A stretch of 64,000 nt of DNA from Comamonas testosteroni TK102 (GTDB lineage Bacteria; Pseudomonadota; Gammaproteobacteria; Burkholderiales; Burkholderiaceae_C): the NCBI RefSeq assembly GCF_000739375.1, contig NZ_CP006704.1, forward strand, positions 1,488,001 through 1,552,000, written 5' to 3'. Of the stretch, positions 1 to 9,341 are shown piece after piece (the first letter of the stretch is position 1; each line of letters starts with the position of its first letter). Position numbers and translations under genes: made by a program. The notes beneath the pieces are model-generated. The model was not told where the DNA came from. It was given only the letters and a program-made list of their open reading frames with translations, and searched no databases.

Positions 1-312
1 GATCACGATGGCATGCGTGGCTGGCGTCAGGCCCAGGGACTGGACCAGCGCTACCAGCTTGGCCTGGTCGGGCAGCTCGCCAGGATTGGTGGCTGGGCCG
101 CGCCATTTGCCGTAGGGGGCGTTGGCAGCCTGGGCGATATGGCCGGCCTCGAAGGCTTTGGGGTCGCGGATATCGATGAGGCGGACATCGGTCTGCTGCA
201 GCAGTGGCGGCAGCTGTTCGGGGTTGAGCAGGGGTTGGGCCGCGAGTGCCCAACCGGTGGCGCCCAGGCTCAAGCCCAGACCCAGTGCATAGCGTGTCAG
301 AGAGTTTTTCAT
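1..312 (-). CDS. rhodanese-like sulfurtransferase, partial (C-terminus off the window)
   Basis: Reading leftward from ATG at 312 gives 104 codons open to the window edge. Residues 1-26 form a Sec signal peptide (MKNSL, a hydrophobic run, then an Ala-rich cleavage region), so the protein is periplasmic. The following part reads DVRLIDIRDPKAFEAGHIAQA, then NAPYGKWRGP, which is the start of a rhodanese domain with its typical D-x-R and GHI motifs. The active-site cysteine loop lies beyond the edge, so catalytic competence cannot be judged. The rightward ORF covering the same bases is its antisense shadow. Confidence 0.8.
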   Translation of the reverse strand, partial: MKNSLTRYALGLGLSLGATGWALAAQPLLNPEQLPPLLQQTDVRLIDIRDPKAFEAGHIAQAANAPYGKWRGPATNPGELPDQAKLVALVQSLGLTPATHAIVI

Positions 313-527
313 GGCAGGAGTCGGCAAAGCCGATTCGTCAGGGGCATGGCTATGCCCAGGGCCTCTATTGTCCGGCCTTGCCGCGAGAGGGCCAACCAAG
401 AAAAACTTGTCTGCTTATTGCCTGGGGTCATGAACCGACGAACAAACAGCGTGATTTCTGATAAATGTGGTTAAAAGTGGCTGAGTCGCCTTGTGAGTAA
501 GCGATTGCAGCTATTAATCTTGAACAA

Positions 528-1064
528 TCATGCGCGTTGCCCGGCCGCAAACAGCTCCTGCACCGCCCTTCGGATACCGCCATAGCCCGTACAGCGGCAA
601 AGGTTTCCGCACATCTGGGCCTCGGCCTCGGCGGCCGTGGGGCGGGGCTGCTGCTGGTGCAGCCAGCTCATGCTCATGACCATGCCGGAGGTGCAATAGC
701 CGCATTGCACGCCGCCGCAGCGCGCCAGCGCGTCGCGCACCGGTTCGCTGGCGCTGTCCTGTGCCACGGACTCGATGGTGCGCACCGTCTGGCCCTGGAT
801 CTGATAGGCCATCAGCAGGCATGCGTTCACGGGCTCCGCATTGAGCCAGACCATGCAGGCGCCGCAGCGCCCCACTTCGCAGCCGGGCTTGGCCCCGGTG
901 AGGTGCCAGTGCTCGCGCAGCAAGGTCAGCAGCCGGGTATCGGGGCTGCAGCTGGCGCTGACCGGCTGGCCGTTCAGATTCAGCTGCAGCGCAAAAGCCG
1001 AGGCCTCCTTTGCGCTGGCTGCGGGTGGCTTGCCGCCGTGCTCGGGGATGTGGGTCGTCGTCAT
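528..1064 (-). CDS. 2Fe-2S subunit of a xanthine dehydrogenase-family molybdenum hydroxylase
   Basis: 178 aa. It carries electrons from the molybdenum site to FAD through two 2Fe-2S clusters. Plant-type ferredoxin ligands are Cys62, Cys67, Cys70 and Cys82 (motif CEVGRCGAC). The second, helical cluster has Cys121 and Cys124 (CGYC) with Cys156 and Cys158 (CRCTGYGGI), which is the family spacing. About 20 extra N-terminal residues precede the ferredoxin fold. The ATG overlaps the end of the upstream large-subunit gene by 4 bp, so the pair is translationally coupled. It is the last gene of the leftward cluster. The family includes xanthine, aldehyde and N-heterocycle (isoquinoline-type) dehydrogenases; the substrate is not readable here. 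Confidence 0.93.
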   Translation of the reverse strand: MTTTHIPEHGGKPPAASAKEASAFALQLNLNGQPVSASCSPDTRLLTLLREHWHLTGAKPGCEVGRCGACMVWLNAEPVNACLLMAYQIQGQTVRTIESVAQDSASEPVRDALARCGGVQCGYCTSGMVMSMSWLHQQQPRPTAAEAEAQMCGNLCRCTGYGGIRRAVQELFAAGQRA

Positions 1065-3343
1065 GGTGTGGAGGACTCCGCGCCCGCTTCCAGCAGCGCG
1101 ATCACGCGCTCCGGGGTCATGGGCAGTTGCGTGATGGGGCGCTGCAGTGCGGCAGCCAGGGCATTGGCCACTGCGGGCAGGGCCAGGTTGACGCTGATCT
1201 CGCCGGCTCCGCGCGGTCCTATGGGATCGCCCTCGGGAATGTTCTCGATCGCCAGCACCTGCATTTCAGGGGCATCGGCCAGCGTGGGGATCAGATAGCC
1301 GTCGAGATTGCGTGCCTGGTAGTGGCCGTCCAGGCAAGCCAGCTCCTCCTGCGTGCCCATGGCCAGGCCCATGAGGGCGCCGCCTTCCATCTGGCCCAGA
1401 TAGCCCTGGGCCGATGCCACGGGGCCCAGGGCCGTGCACATCACCAGCCGCTGCACCCGGACCATGCCGCTCCAGGTGTCGACGCGTACCTGGGCAATGG
1501 CGGCGCAGGCTCCGAAGACGAAGTGGGTGTCATGCGCGTTGCCCTCCGGGTCCTCTGCGCGCAGGTCTAAGGAGATACAGGGCGCTTGTTCGCCCGATGC
1601 CTTTGCCAGATCGGCGTAGCTCAGGCACAGGCCCGCAGCGCTTTCCAGGCCCCATGCGCCGCAGCGCAGAGGGATATCGGGCAGCAGTCTTGCGGCGGCC
1701 AGGAGCAAGGCTTGCTGCCAGGGCTGGGCCGCCTCCTGCAAGGCGCGCCATACCAGCGTGGTGGCGCGCGAGGCGGCGACCGGGCCCGAGTCGGGTGTCA
1801 GCCGGGTATCGCCCAGCACCGGCCGGATCGCGTCGGCGGAACAGCCCAGATGCTGCGCGCCCAGGCTCTGTATGGTTCCGACCAGGTTCTGTCCCAGTTC
1901 GGTGAAGCCACAGCGCAGCTCGATCGCACCGTCGGCGGCCAGGGCCAGCTCCATGCGGCAGTCGCTGGGCCCGCCCTTGCCAAAGCCGTCGCTGCGATGG
2001 ATCAGCGTGAGGCCCACGCCGTGCAGATGGCGGCCGTCCGCGCTGGCCCAGCGATGCGGCCCGCGCCACAGCGGCTGCTGGCGGGCGACATCGAGTGCGC
2101 GTTGGGCGCCGTCAAACGGCACGACATGCTGGCCCAGCGGGCCGGGCGCCTCGGGAGCGGCGAGATTGAGGGCGCGAAACGCGTCAGCTGTCATGCCGAC
2201 CAGCGCAGCCAGTCTGTCCATCTGCTGCTCGAGTGCAAATTGCACCTGCACGGCGCCGAAGCCGCGGAACGCACCGGCGATACCGTTGTTCGTATAGGCC
2301 AGCCTGGCGCCGAGGTCCAGAGCCAGATATCGGTAGGGGCCGGGGGCATGCTCGAGCGCGGCATCCAGCACCTCGGGGCCATGCGTGGCATAGGCTCCGG
2401 TGTCGGCCACTATCTGCACCTGGTGGTAGGTGAGCCGCCCCTGTGCATCGCAGCCGGTCTGCATTTCGATCTGCATGGGATGTCGCTTGACACCCAGATC
2501 CACGGATTGCGGACGTGTAAGGTGCAGCCGCACGGGGCGCTGCGCCCTCCAGGCCAGCAGGGCCGCGATGGGTTGAATCGTCAGCTCGTCCTTGCCGCCG
2601 TAGGAGCCGCCCACGGGCGTGGCCACGGCGTGAACCCTGTCGTGCGGCAGGCCCAGCATGTCGGCGATGACCTGCTTTTCCCGCGCGGGGTTGTGGCCGC
2701 CGAAGAACAGGCGCAGCCCGCCCGCGCCATCGGGCTCGGCCACACCGCCTTCGGTCTCGAGAAAGGCATGCATCTGGCGTGGCGTGACATAGCTGTCCTG
2801 TACCCGGTGCACTGTGCTTGCCCGGGCCGCAGACATGTCGCCCTGGCGGTGGCTGGCGGCATGCAGCAGATTGCCGTCCTGATGGACCGGCTGCTCGGAG
2901 GCCGCCGTGCCGTCAAGGGCGGCGCCCGGGTCGCAGACCGGGGGCAGGGGTTCGTAGTCAACCCGGATCAGCGCCAGAGCCTGCTGCGCCGTCTCCATGT
3001 CCACGGCCGCAACGGCGGCGACCGGGTCGCCCACATGGCGCACCTTGTCGATGCAGAGCACAGGCCGGTCCACCTTGCGCAAGCCATAGTGCTTGATGCC
3101 GGGGATATCGGCATGGGTAACCACGGCATGGACGCCTGGCAGGGCTTGGGCGGCGCTGGTATCGATACGCAGAATGCGCGCATGGGGATGAGGGCTGCCG
3201 AGAATCGCTCCACGCAGCTGACCCGGCTGAATGCGGTCGCTCAGAAAGCCCGGGTTGCCGCCGAGCTTGGCCCTGGCATCGGGCCGGACCGGCAAAGCCT
3301 CCAGGCCCAGCTCGCGGATGTGATGAGGGGTGTGGAATTCCAT
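1061..3343 (-). CDS. molybdopterin-binding large subunit of a xanthine dehydrogenase-family enzyme
   Basis: 760 aa, the usual length of a stand-alone large subunit. It holds the molybdenum cofactor and hydroxylates the substrate with water. The first ~110 residues match the a/b hammerhead domain (QLRGAILGSPHPHARI...). The Mo-binding part includes TPVGGSYGGKDE, GAFRGFGAVQ and, near the C-terminus, IGPRGAGEIS, whose glutamate is the catalytic base in this family. The gene begins 6 bp after the FAD-subunit gene and overlaps the 2Fe-2S gene by 4 bp, so the three subunits form one heterotrimer. Substrate specificity (purine, aldehyde or other azaheterocycle) cannot be assigned from sequence alone. 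Confidence 0.93.
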   Translation of the reverse strand: MEFHTPHHIRELGLEALPVRPDARAKLGGNPGFLSDRIQPGQLRGAILGSPHPHARILRIDTSAAQALPGVHAVVTHADIPGIKHYGLRKVDRPVLCIDKVRHVGDPVAAVAAVDMETAQQALALIRVDYEPLPPVCDPGAALDGTAASEQPVHQDGNLLHAASHRQGDMSAARASTVHRVQDSYVTPRQMHAFLETEGGVAEPDGAGGLRLFFGGHNPAREKQVIADMLGLPHDRVHAVATPVGGSYGGKDELTIQPIAALLAWRAQRPVRLHLTRPQSVDLGVKRHPMQIEMQTGCDAQGRLTYHQVQIVADTGAYATHGPEVLDAALEHAPGPYRYLALDLGARLAYTNNGIAGAFRGFGAVQVQFALEQQMDRLAALVGMTADAFRALNLAAPEAPGPLGQHVVPFDGAQRALDVARQQPLWRGPHRWASADGRHLHGVGLTLIHRSDGFGKGGPSDCRMELALAADGAIELRCGFTELGQNLVGTIQSLGAQHLGCSADAIRPVLGDTRLTPDSGPVAASRATTLVWRALQEAAQPWQQALLLAAARLLPDIPLRCGAWGLESAAGLCLSYADLAKASGEQAPCISLDLRAEDPEGNAHDTHFVFGACAAIAQVRVDTWSGMVRVQRLVMCTALGPVASAQGYLGQMEGGALMGLAMGTQEELACLDGHYQARNLDGYLIPTLADAPEMQVLAIENIPEGDPIGPRGAGEISVNLALPAVANALAAALQRPITQLPMTPERVIALLEAGAESSTP

Positions 3344-3349
3344 GATGGC

Positions 3350-4147
3350 TCAGGCCAGCAGCCCGCAATGTCCGGCAATCAGGCGGCTGGCAATCCGGGC
3401 CAGATCGGGAGGCAGGCTTTGCTCGCAGGTGGTGCGTATATCGCCGAGGGAGGGACGGATCTGCAGCTCCTGCGCATAGCTCAGCAGCTTTTCCGTGGCT
3501 TGCAGGCGGTGCACGCCTATGCCCGGGGCTGCCGCCGCAATGCGGTCCAGGTTCAGGCGCTTTTGTGCATCGCTCCAGCGCAAGGCCATGCGCAGGCGCG
3601 CGGGGGAGAATGCCGCGCGATAGCCGACCTTCTCGAATACCAGTGGCCGGGACTCCATCACATCGCCGCGCGGCAGCAGGAACGAGAGCATCAGGGGCCG
3701 GTCCATGAGCTTGAGCGTCTGCGCCAGCGACTGCAGGTTGCCGTCCGTCAACTCGACCTGCGCATCCATGGCCAGCAATACCGGGCAGCAGTCGCCTTCG
3801 CCCCAGCCTACATTGCCGCCCAGAGTTCCCAGGCGGCGTATTCCCATGGCCCCTAGCTGATCCAGGGTCTGGACGAGCACGGGGGCGTGCTGCTGAACCC
3901 AGGGGTGACAGCGGACGGCCTCCAGCCGCATGCCTGCACCGATGTGCAGATATTGCGGGCCGAGGCTGATCTGCTGCATCTCGGGCCAGTGCATCACATT
4001 GATGAAATGCGTGGCCGACGGCGCCAGGCGAGGCTCTGCCCATGACTGCTGCAGCAGCGTGCCCCCGGCGATGAAGCAGGCAGCGTTGCCGAGCTTGCGG
4101 GCCAGGGCCTGCGCGGCCTGGGGTGACGAGGGATGGGTTAGCAGCAT
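3350..4147 (-). CDS. FAD-binding (CoxM/XdhB-like) subunit of a molybdenum hydroxylase
   Basis: 265 aa. It accepts electrons from the 2Fe-2S subunit and passes them to an external acceptor. The FAD-binding motif CFIAGGTLL near residue 25-35 and IRRLGTLGGNVGWGEG near residue 110 are the two glycine-rich FAD segments of the family, and the C-terminal third corresponds to the CO-dehydrogenase flavoprotein C-domain. It lies between the deaminase gene (24 bp upstream) and the large subunit. The order FAD, Mo, Fe-S in one transcript is common in coxMLS-type operons. Confidence 0.9.
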   Translation of the reverse strand: MLLTHPSSPQAAQALARKLGNAACFIAGGTLLQQSWAEPRLAPSATHFINVMHWPEMQQISLGPQYLHIGAGMRLEAVRCHPWVQQHAPVLVQTLDQLGAMGIRRLGTLGGNVGWGEGDCCPVLLAMDAQVELTDGNLQSLAQTLKLMDRPLMLSFLLPRGDVMESRPLVFEKVGYRAAFSPARLRMALRWSDAQKRLNLDRIAAAAPGIGVHRLQATEKLLSYAQELQIRPSLGDIRTTCEQSLPPDLARIASRLIAGHCGLLA

Positions 4148-4171
4148 GGTAGCGTCCTGCTGGCGTGGTTC

Positions 4172-4684
4172 TCAGCGCTGCGCCCAGAAGGCTTGCTGCT
4201 GGGCGGCGATCTCGGCCTCCATCTCGGGTACGGGGCCGATCAGTTCCACGGCCTTCTGGCAATGATCGAAGACATAGCGCGACGAGACGCTCATGGTCGG
4301 ATTCTCGCCATGGCTGCCCGTGCACTCCAGCAATCGGTGCTCGGTCATGCCGAACACGATGCGGCCGATATTGGCCCAGTAGGCCGTGCCGGCGCACATG
4401 CAGCAGGGCTCCACATTGGTGTAGAGCGTGCAGCCCCAGAGAAACTCGGCCGTGTAATTGGTGGCCGCCATGCGAGCCAAGGTCGATTCCGCGTGGTTGA
4501 CGGTGTCGATATTGCACTGCTCCATGAGCACGGTCTCCTGATCGGGGCCCACCAGCACGGCGCCGAAGGGGTGGTGGCCCATCTGGGTGGCGCGCTGGGC
4601 CACGTCCTGGGCGCGACGCAGATTGCGCTGGATTTGCTCGGCAGAGGGCGTCAGGCCCTGAGGGGGGAAGTTCTTGTCTGTCAT
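4172..4684 (-). CDS. zinc-dependent nucleoside/base deaminase (guanine or cytosine deaminase-like)
   Basis: 170 aa from the ATG at 4684, which a good Shine-Dalgarno precedes; a longer reading frame upstream lacks support. It is a cytidine-deaminase-fold enzyme: His64-Ala-Glu66 (HAE) and Pro93-Cys94-x2-Cys97 are the zinc ligands and proton shuttle, followed by a TAYWANIGRIVFG strand as in GuaD/TadA relatives. It would hydrolytically remove an exocyclic amino group from a ring substrate in the cytosol. Because it sits between an importer and a molybdenum hydroxylase, a deaminate-then-hydroxylate route such as guanine to xanthine to urate is plausible but unproven. Confidence 0.85.
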   Translation of the reverse strand: MTDKNFPPQGLTPSAEQIQRNLRRAQDVAQRATQMGHHPFGAVLVGPDQETVLMEQCNIDTVNHAESTLARMAATNYTAEFLWGCTLYTNVEPCCMCAGTAYWANIGRIVFGMTEHRLLECTGSHGENPTMSVSSRYVFDHCQKAVELIGPVPEMEAEIAAQQQAFWAQR

Positions 4685-4704
4685 GGTGGCGGTCCTTGTG
4701 TTGA

Positions 4705-5466
4705 TCAGGCTGGAGTGCTCTGGCTCCAGGGAAAGAAGCGCTTGTGCAACTGCTGCACGCCACCATAGAGCAGCAGGCTGCACAGCACCAGCAGTGCCAG
4801 TGCGGCAAAGGCCACGGGCACCTTGAAGGAGGAGGTGGCAAACAGAATCAGATAGCCCAGGCCCTTTTCCGCAGCCACGAACTCGGCGACCACGGCTCCC
4901 ACAATCGCCAGCGTGATGGAGACCTTGAGGGCCGAAAACACATAGGGCACGGCAAACGGCATGCGAATCTGCCAGTACTGGCGGCTGGTGGTGGCGCGCA
5001 GCGAGCGCGACAGCTCCACCAGCTCAGCCGGCACCGAGGCCAGGCCCAGGGCGGTGGAAACCACCAGCGGGAAAAAGGCAATCAGCGTAGTGATGACCAC
5101 GCGGGGCAGCAGGCCGGCGCCCAGAGTGACGACGATGATGGGGGCGACGGCCACGATGGGGGTGGACTGGATCACCACCAGCCAGGGCATGATGATTTTC
5201 GAGAGCAGCTGCGATCGCGTGATGGCGATGGCCAGCGGAATGGCCAGTGCGATCGCCAGCGCATAGCCGATGAGCGCGACCTGCAAGGTGGCCGTGACAT
5301 GCTCCAGCCAGCGCTGCAGCCCCATCTCGGAAGCAGCCAGCCAGATCTGGCTGGGAGCGGGAAAAATGTACTCGGGTATATGCGCCAGGCGGCAGGTGCC
5401 CTCCCAGAACAGCAGGACGGCGAGGAAAACCAGCAGCGAAGCATGGCGTTGTATGAGGGCAGACAT
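4705..5466 (-). CDS. ABC transporter permease (SsuC/TauC/ThiX-like)
   Basis: 253 aa, inner-membrane permease with about six hydrophobic helices. The EAA loop typical of binding-protein-dependent permeases appears around residues 150-170 (ELSRSLRATTSRQYWQIRMP). Relatives import sulfonates, nitrate, taurine or pyrimidine precursors. It lies 29 bp downstream of the ATPase gene and belongs to the same leftward transcript. Confidence 0.9.
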   Translation of the reverse strand: MSALIQRHASLLVFLAVLLFWEGTCRLAHIPEYIFPAPSQIWLAASEMGLQRWLEHVTATLQVALIGYALAIALAIPLAIAITRSQLLSKIIMPWLVVIQSTPIVAVAPIIVVTLGAGLLPRVVITTLIAFFPLVVSTALGLASVPAELVELSRSLRATTSRQYWQIRMPFAVPYVFSALKVSITLAIVGAVVAEFVAAEKGLGYLILFATSSFKVPVAFAALALLVLCSLLLYGGVQQLHKRFFPWSQSTPA

Positions 5467-5495
5467 AGGGGCCTCTTGGGGCTGCGGGAGGATCT

Positions 5496-6275
<780 letters not shown>

Positions 6276-6343
6276 GGCAGGCGATCAAGGAAAGAACAAG
6301 GGCGGGAGCGCGAGGGCGGCGCAGCGACGCCCTCGCATGGGAT

Positions 6344-7342
6344 TTACTGGCTCAGAAAGCGGCGATCCACCAGCGTTTCCGGGTCGACCTTCTTGAGGTC
6401 GTAACTCATGGACTGTGCCACCCAGCCCCAGGTGGCAGCCAGCAGCCGGGGCTCGAATTTGCCAAGGCCGTCGCGCTGGCTGATCTCGTTCCTGAGCAGC
6501 GGGATGGAGGCTTCAAATTCGGCCTTGACCACGGCAAGGTCGGCTTCGGGCACCTGGGCCTTCAGCGACTCGGCCGCCTTTTGCGGGTTCTGGATGGAGA
6601 ACTCCAGCGACTTTCCCAGTGCCCGCACATAGCGCTTGAGCACTTCGGGGCGCTCCTTGATGGTCCTGTCGCTGGCCATGACGGACCAGCCATAGCCGTC
6701 CAGACCGAACTGCGTCCAGGGCAGGACCGAAAGCTCCTTGCCGGCCTGCTTGAGCACGGCGCCGAAGGCCGGACCCACGGTCACCCAGTTGATGGTCGCA
6801 TCCACGCGGCCCTGGGCCAGCATGGGAGCCAGCGTGGCCGGGTCCGACTTGATGACCTTGATCTTGCTGGCGTCCACGCCGTTCTTCTGCAGCACGATGG
6901 GCCACAAGGCATTCGACGAGGAGAAGGTGGGCATGGCCACCGTCTTGCCTTCCATGTCCTTGAGGCTCCTGATCTTGCTGTCGGCGCGCGTGAACAGCGC
7001 ATCGGGCTGTTTGGAATACAGCGACATCACGGCCTTGACGGGAATCCTGCCTTCGGCAGCGGCCATCATCAGCGCTGAGATACCGCCAAAACCGACATCG
7101 GCAGAGCCCGAGGCCACCTTGGTCACGGCATCGGCCGAGCCTCGGCCGGGAACGATCTTCACGTCCAGGCCTTCGTCCTTGAAAAAGCCTTGCTGCACGC
7201 CGGCATAGACAAAGGACTTGTCGCCCCCGGGCAGCCAGTCGAGCTGTACCGTGAGCTTGTCGGCTGCCTGGGCCGCTGCGCCACAGGCGACGAGCATGGC
7301 GAAAAGGGCGGAGCGTTTGAAGTAGGTGGCGGGGCGCGTCAT
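6344..7342 (-). CDS. NMT1/THI5-like periplasmic substrate-binding protein
   Basis: 332 aa from ATG 7342, preceded by a strong Shine-Dalgarno (GGAG); an upstream in-frame start at 7390 would add 16 residues and overlap the previous gene, so it is not chosen. Residues 1-26 are a Sec signal peptide ending AAAQAA. The mature part has the family features LDWLPGGDKSFVYAGVQQGFF, ASGSADVGFGG and a Trp/Tyr-rich ligand cleft. This family binds pyrimidine precursors, sulfonates, riboflavin or aromatic acids. It supplies ligand to the permease and ATPase encoded next to it. Confidence 0.9.
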   Translation of the reverse strand: MTRPATYFKRSALFAMLVACGAAAQAADKLTVQLDWLPGGDKSFVYAGVQQGFFKDEGLDVKIVPGRGSADAVTKVASGSADVGFGGISALMMAAAEGRIPVKAVMSLYSKQPDALFTRADSKIRSLKDMEGKTVAMPTFSSSNALWPIVLQKNGVDASKIKVIKSDPATLAPMLAQGRVDATINWVTVGPAFGAVLKQAGKELSVLPWTQFGLDGYGWSVMASDRTIKERPEVLKRYVRALGKSLEFSIQNPQKAAESLKAQVPEADLAVVKAEFEASIPLLRNEISQRDGLGKFEPRLLAATWGWVAQSMSYDLKKVDPETLVDRRFLSQ

Positions 7343-7382
7343 GAATAACTCCTGAAGAATGCGAATTCGGGCGGAATGGTTG

Positions 7383-8183
7383 CTATACATTGATGAGCGG
7401 CATGCGCAAGCTCATAAAAGGTTTCGATTGGATTTCATCTAAAGCCGGCAGCAAGGCGTCGCTCAGGGCCTGAGGGCAGGCCAGCTGGGGCACATGGCCG
7501 CAATCGAGGCTGATGCGCCGGGCGCCCGGCGTGAGCTGCTGCATGCGTTGCTGCAGCGGCAGCGTCACGGAGCGGTCCTGGCGACATTCCACATAGATCC
7601 GTGGCACCTGGCCAAAACGCTCGGCGCTGAGCCGGTTCACCATGGCCCGGCCCGCTTCGGGCTGGACGCAGAGACGGCTTGCCGCCTTGAGCGCTGCGGT
7701 CGGCGGGCAGTCATGCAGGAACAAGGCCATGGCGGCTTCCAGCGGCACGCTGCTGGCATTGCGCTGCTCGTTCCAGGCCAGATGCGGGCCTATGCCTTGG
7801 TAGTCAAAGCCCGGATCGGCGGCGCGGCATTGCGCGATTACATCGTCATAGCTCATGCCGCTGGGCAGCATCATTCCGGCCAGGTAGACCAGTGCGCTGA
7901 CCCGCTCCGGGGCTGCCTGGGCGACCTGAGATGCCGTCATGCCGCCACCGCTGTGACCGACCACCACCGCAGGGCCGTCCAGCGATTCCAGCACGCGCAG
8001 CACATGGGCGGTGTAGCCGTCGAGATTGGCGCAGCTGTCATCTTCGGCGGCTGCATCGCTGCCCGGCAGATTGACGGCAAGCACCTTCCAGCCTCGGGCC
8101 TGCAGCAGCGGCGTCCAGGCCGCAAAAGCCCAACTGCCCTGCCAGGCCCCGTGGATCAGCACCATATTGCGTGAGCTTTTCAT
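7383..8183 (-). CDS. alpha/beta hydrolase
   Basis: 266 aa from ATG 8183, which has GGAGG upstream; a longer frame to 8219 is less likely. LIHGAWQGSW near the N-terminus supplies the oxyanion hole, VVGHSGGGM holds the nucleophile serine, and DCGHVPQL holds the catalytic histidine. It resembles cytosolic esterases and amide or C-C hydrolases of the EstC/salicylate-esterase kind. Its place between the oxygenase and the importer genes suggests cleavage of a ring-opened or ester intermediate. The substrate is unknown. Confidence 0.85.
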   Translation of the reverse strand: MKSSRNMVLIHGAWQGSWAFAAWTPLLQARGWKVLAVNLPGSDAAAEDDSCANLDGYTAHVLRVLESLDGPAVVVGHSGGGMTASQVAQAAPERVSALVYLAGMMLPSGMSYDDVIAQCRAADPGFDYQGIGPHLAWNEQRNASSVPLEAAMALFLHDCPPTAALKAASRLCVQPEAGRAMVNRLSAERFGQVPRIYVECRQDRSVTLPLQQRMQQLTPGARRISLDCGHVPQLACPQALSDALLPALDEIQSKPFMSLRMPLINV

Positions 8184-8194
8184 CGTGGCCTCCG

Positions 8195-9148
8195 TCAACC
8201 GTAGGTGCGGCGATAGCATTCGATCTGGTGCTGCTCCACCGTGACAGCCGGGTATCTGGGCTGCTCACCCTCGTCCAGGCAGGTGGGAATGCATTCCACC
8301 TTGTGCAGCGGGTTGCCCGTGAAGAAAAAGGGCACGGAATAGCGTTCGCGACCCGAGACATTGATGACCCGGTGCAAGGTAGAGACATAGCGGTCGTTGG
8401 TCCAGCGTGCGAACAGATCGCCGATGTTGACGACGAAGGCGCCGGGCACGGGGGGCGCGTCGATCCAGCTGCCGAGATCCTTGTCCCAGACCTGCAGGCC
8501 GCCGGCCTCGTCCTGCAGCAGCAAGGTCACGCCGCCGAAGTCCGTGTGCTCGCCGCAGCCTTTCTCGCCGGGTTCAGGGTTGGCTGGCTGGGGCGGGTAA
8601 TGCAGCAGGCGCAGGGTCGCGGCGGCCTCCTTGAGATAGCCGTCGAAGTGGCTGACCGGCACGCCCAGCGACAAGGCCAGGCCGCGCACAATGGTCGCGC
8701 CCAGACCGTAGGCGGCCTGGTAATAGTTCTGCATCACGGCGCGGAAGTCGGGCAGGGTTTCGGGCCATTGGTTGGGGCCGGTATTGAAGCGGCCGGCCAG
8801 CACGCGCGCATCATTGGCCGCGACCTCGGCGCCGGCGTAAAAGCTTTCCTTGAGATCGGGCGGTGCGCCGCTCTCCAGCGTCTGGGCGCGCAGCGGCTCA
8901 TAGCCGCGATTGCAGCGGGAGAGCTTTTTGTCCACGGCCAGCTTTTCGGTCATGGGCAGGTCAAAGAAGCGCTGGCTGGCGGCAAACAGGCTGCTGATCA
9001 GCGCCGGGTCTATGCCATGGCCGGTGATATAGAAGAAGCCGCGCTGTTCGCAAGCCTGGCGCAGCTGCTCGGCCACCAGGTGCTGATCCACAGGGTCATG
9101 GCTGCGCAGGCCGCTGATGTCGATGAGGGGGAGGGCAGAGGTGCTCAC
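8195..9148 (-). CDS. 2-oxoglutarate/Fe(II) oxygenase, isopenicillin N synthase-like
   Basis: 317 aa, full length for the family. The iron ligands are His201, Asp203 (GEHTDFGG) and His259 (STLHRV); Arg269-x-Ser271 (RYS) would bind the carboxylate of 2-oxoglutarate. The N-terminal DIOX_N region (LPLIDISGL, RGFFYITGHGI) is intact. It is the first gene of the leftward cluster and ends 11 bp before the hydrolase gene. Members hydroxylate or demethylate small molecules, including purines and pyrimidines, so it fits the N-heterocycle theme. The precise reaction is not predictable. Confidence 0.88.
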   Translation of the reverse strand: MSTSALPLIDISGLRSHDPVDQHLVAEQLRQACEQRGFFYITGHGIDPALISSLFAASQRFFDLPMTEKLAVDKKLSRCNRGYEPLRAQTLESGAPPDLKESFYAGAEVAANDARVLAGRFNTGPNQWPETLPDFRAVMQNYYQAAYGLGATIVRGLALSLGVPVSHFDGYLKEAAATLRLLHYPPQPANPEPGEKGCGEHTDFGGVTLLLQDEAGGLQVWDKDLGSWIDAPPVPGAFVVNIGDLFARWTNDRYVSTLHRVINVSGRERYSVPFFFTGNPLHKVECIPTCLDEGEQPRYPAVTVEQHQIECYRRTYG

Positions 9149-9284
9149 AAATGGCGTCCAGAAACTGAAGAACTGGAGTCAGTTTAGAAAGCGCAGTCCG
9201 TGCTGGATAGCGCAGCTTTTGCTGCAGGGTGATCTAAAAATGTGAGCGCTAATCGCTGACGGGGAAAGCTTTGCACGGCATTGG

Positions 9285-9308
9285 TGCATTCGCGAGAAGC
9301 GATGTGCA
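9285..9308. promoter_or_regulatory. imperfect dyad in the 193-bp gap upstream of the oxygenase gene, possible LysR box
   Basis: The gap between the LysR gene and the leftward cluster contains TGCATTCGC followed five bases later by GCGATGTGCA, an imperfect inverted repeat of the size used by LysR proteins. The cluster promoter must lie in this gap. The assignment is an inference. Confidence 0.3.
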
Positions 9309-9341
9309 CAATGCCGGTGCAGGCACAGGCCGAGGGTGGTC

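Noticed and set aside
13..474. Rightward ORF at the left edge
   Set aside because: It is antisense to a convincing rhodanese with signal peptide on the other strand.
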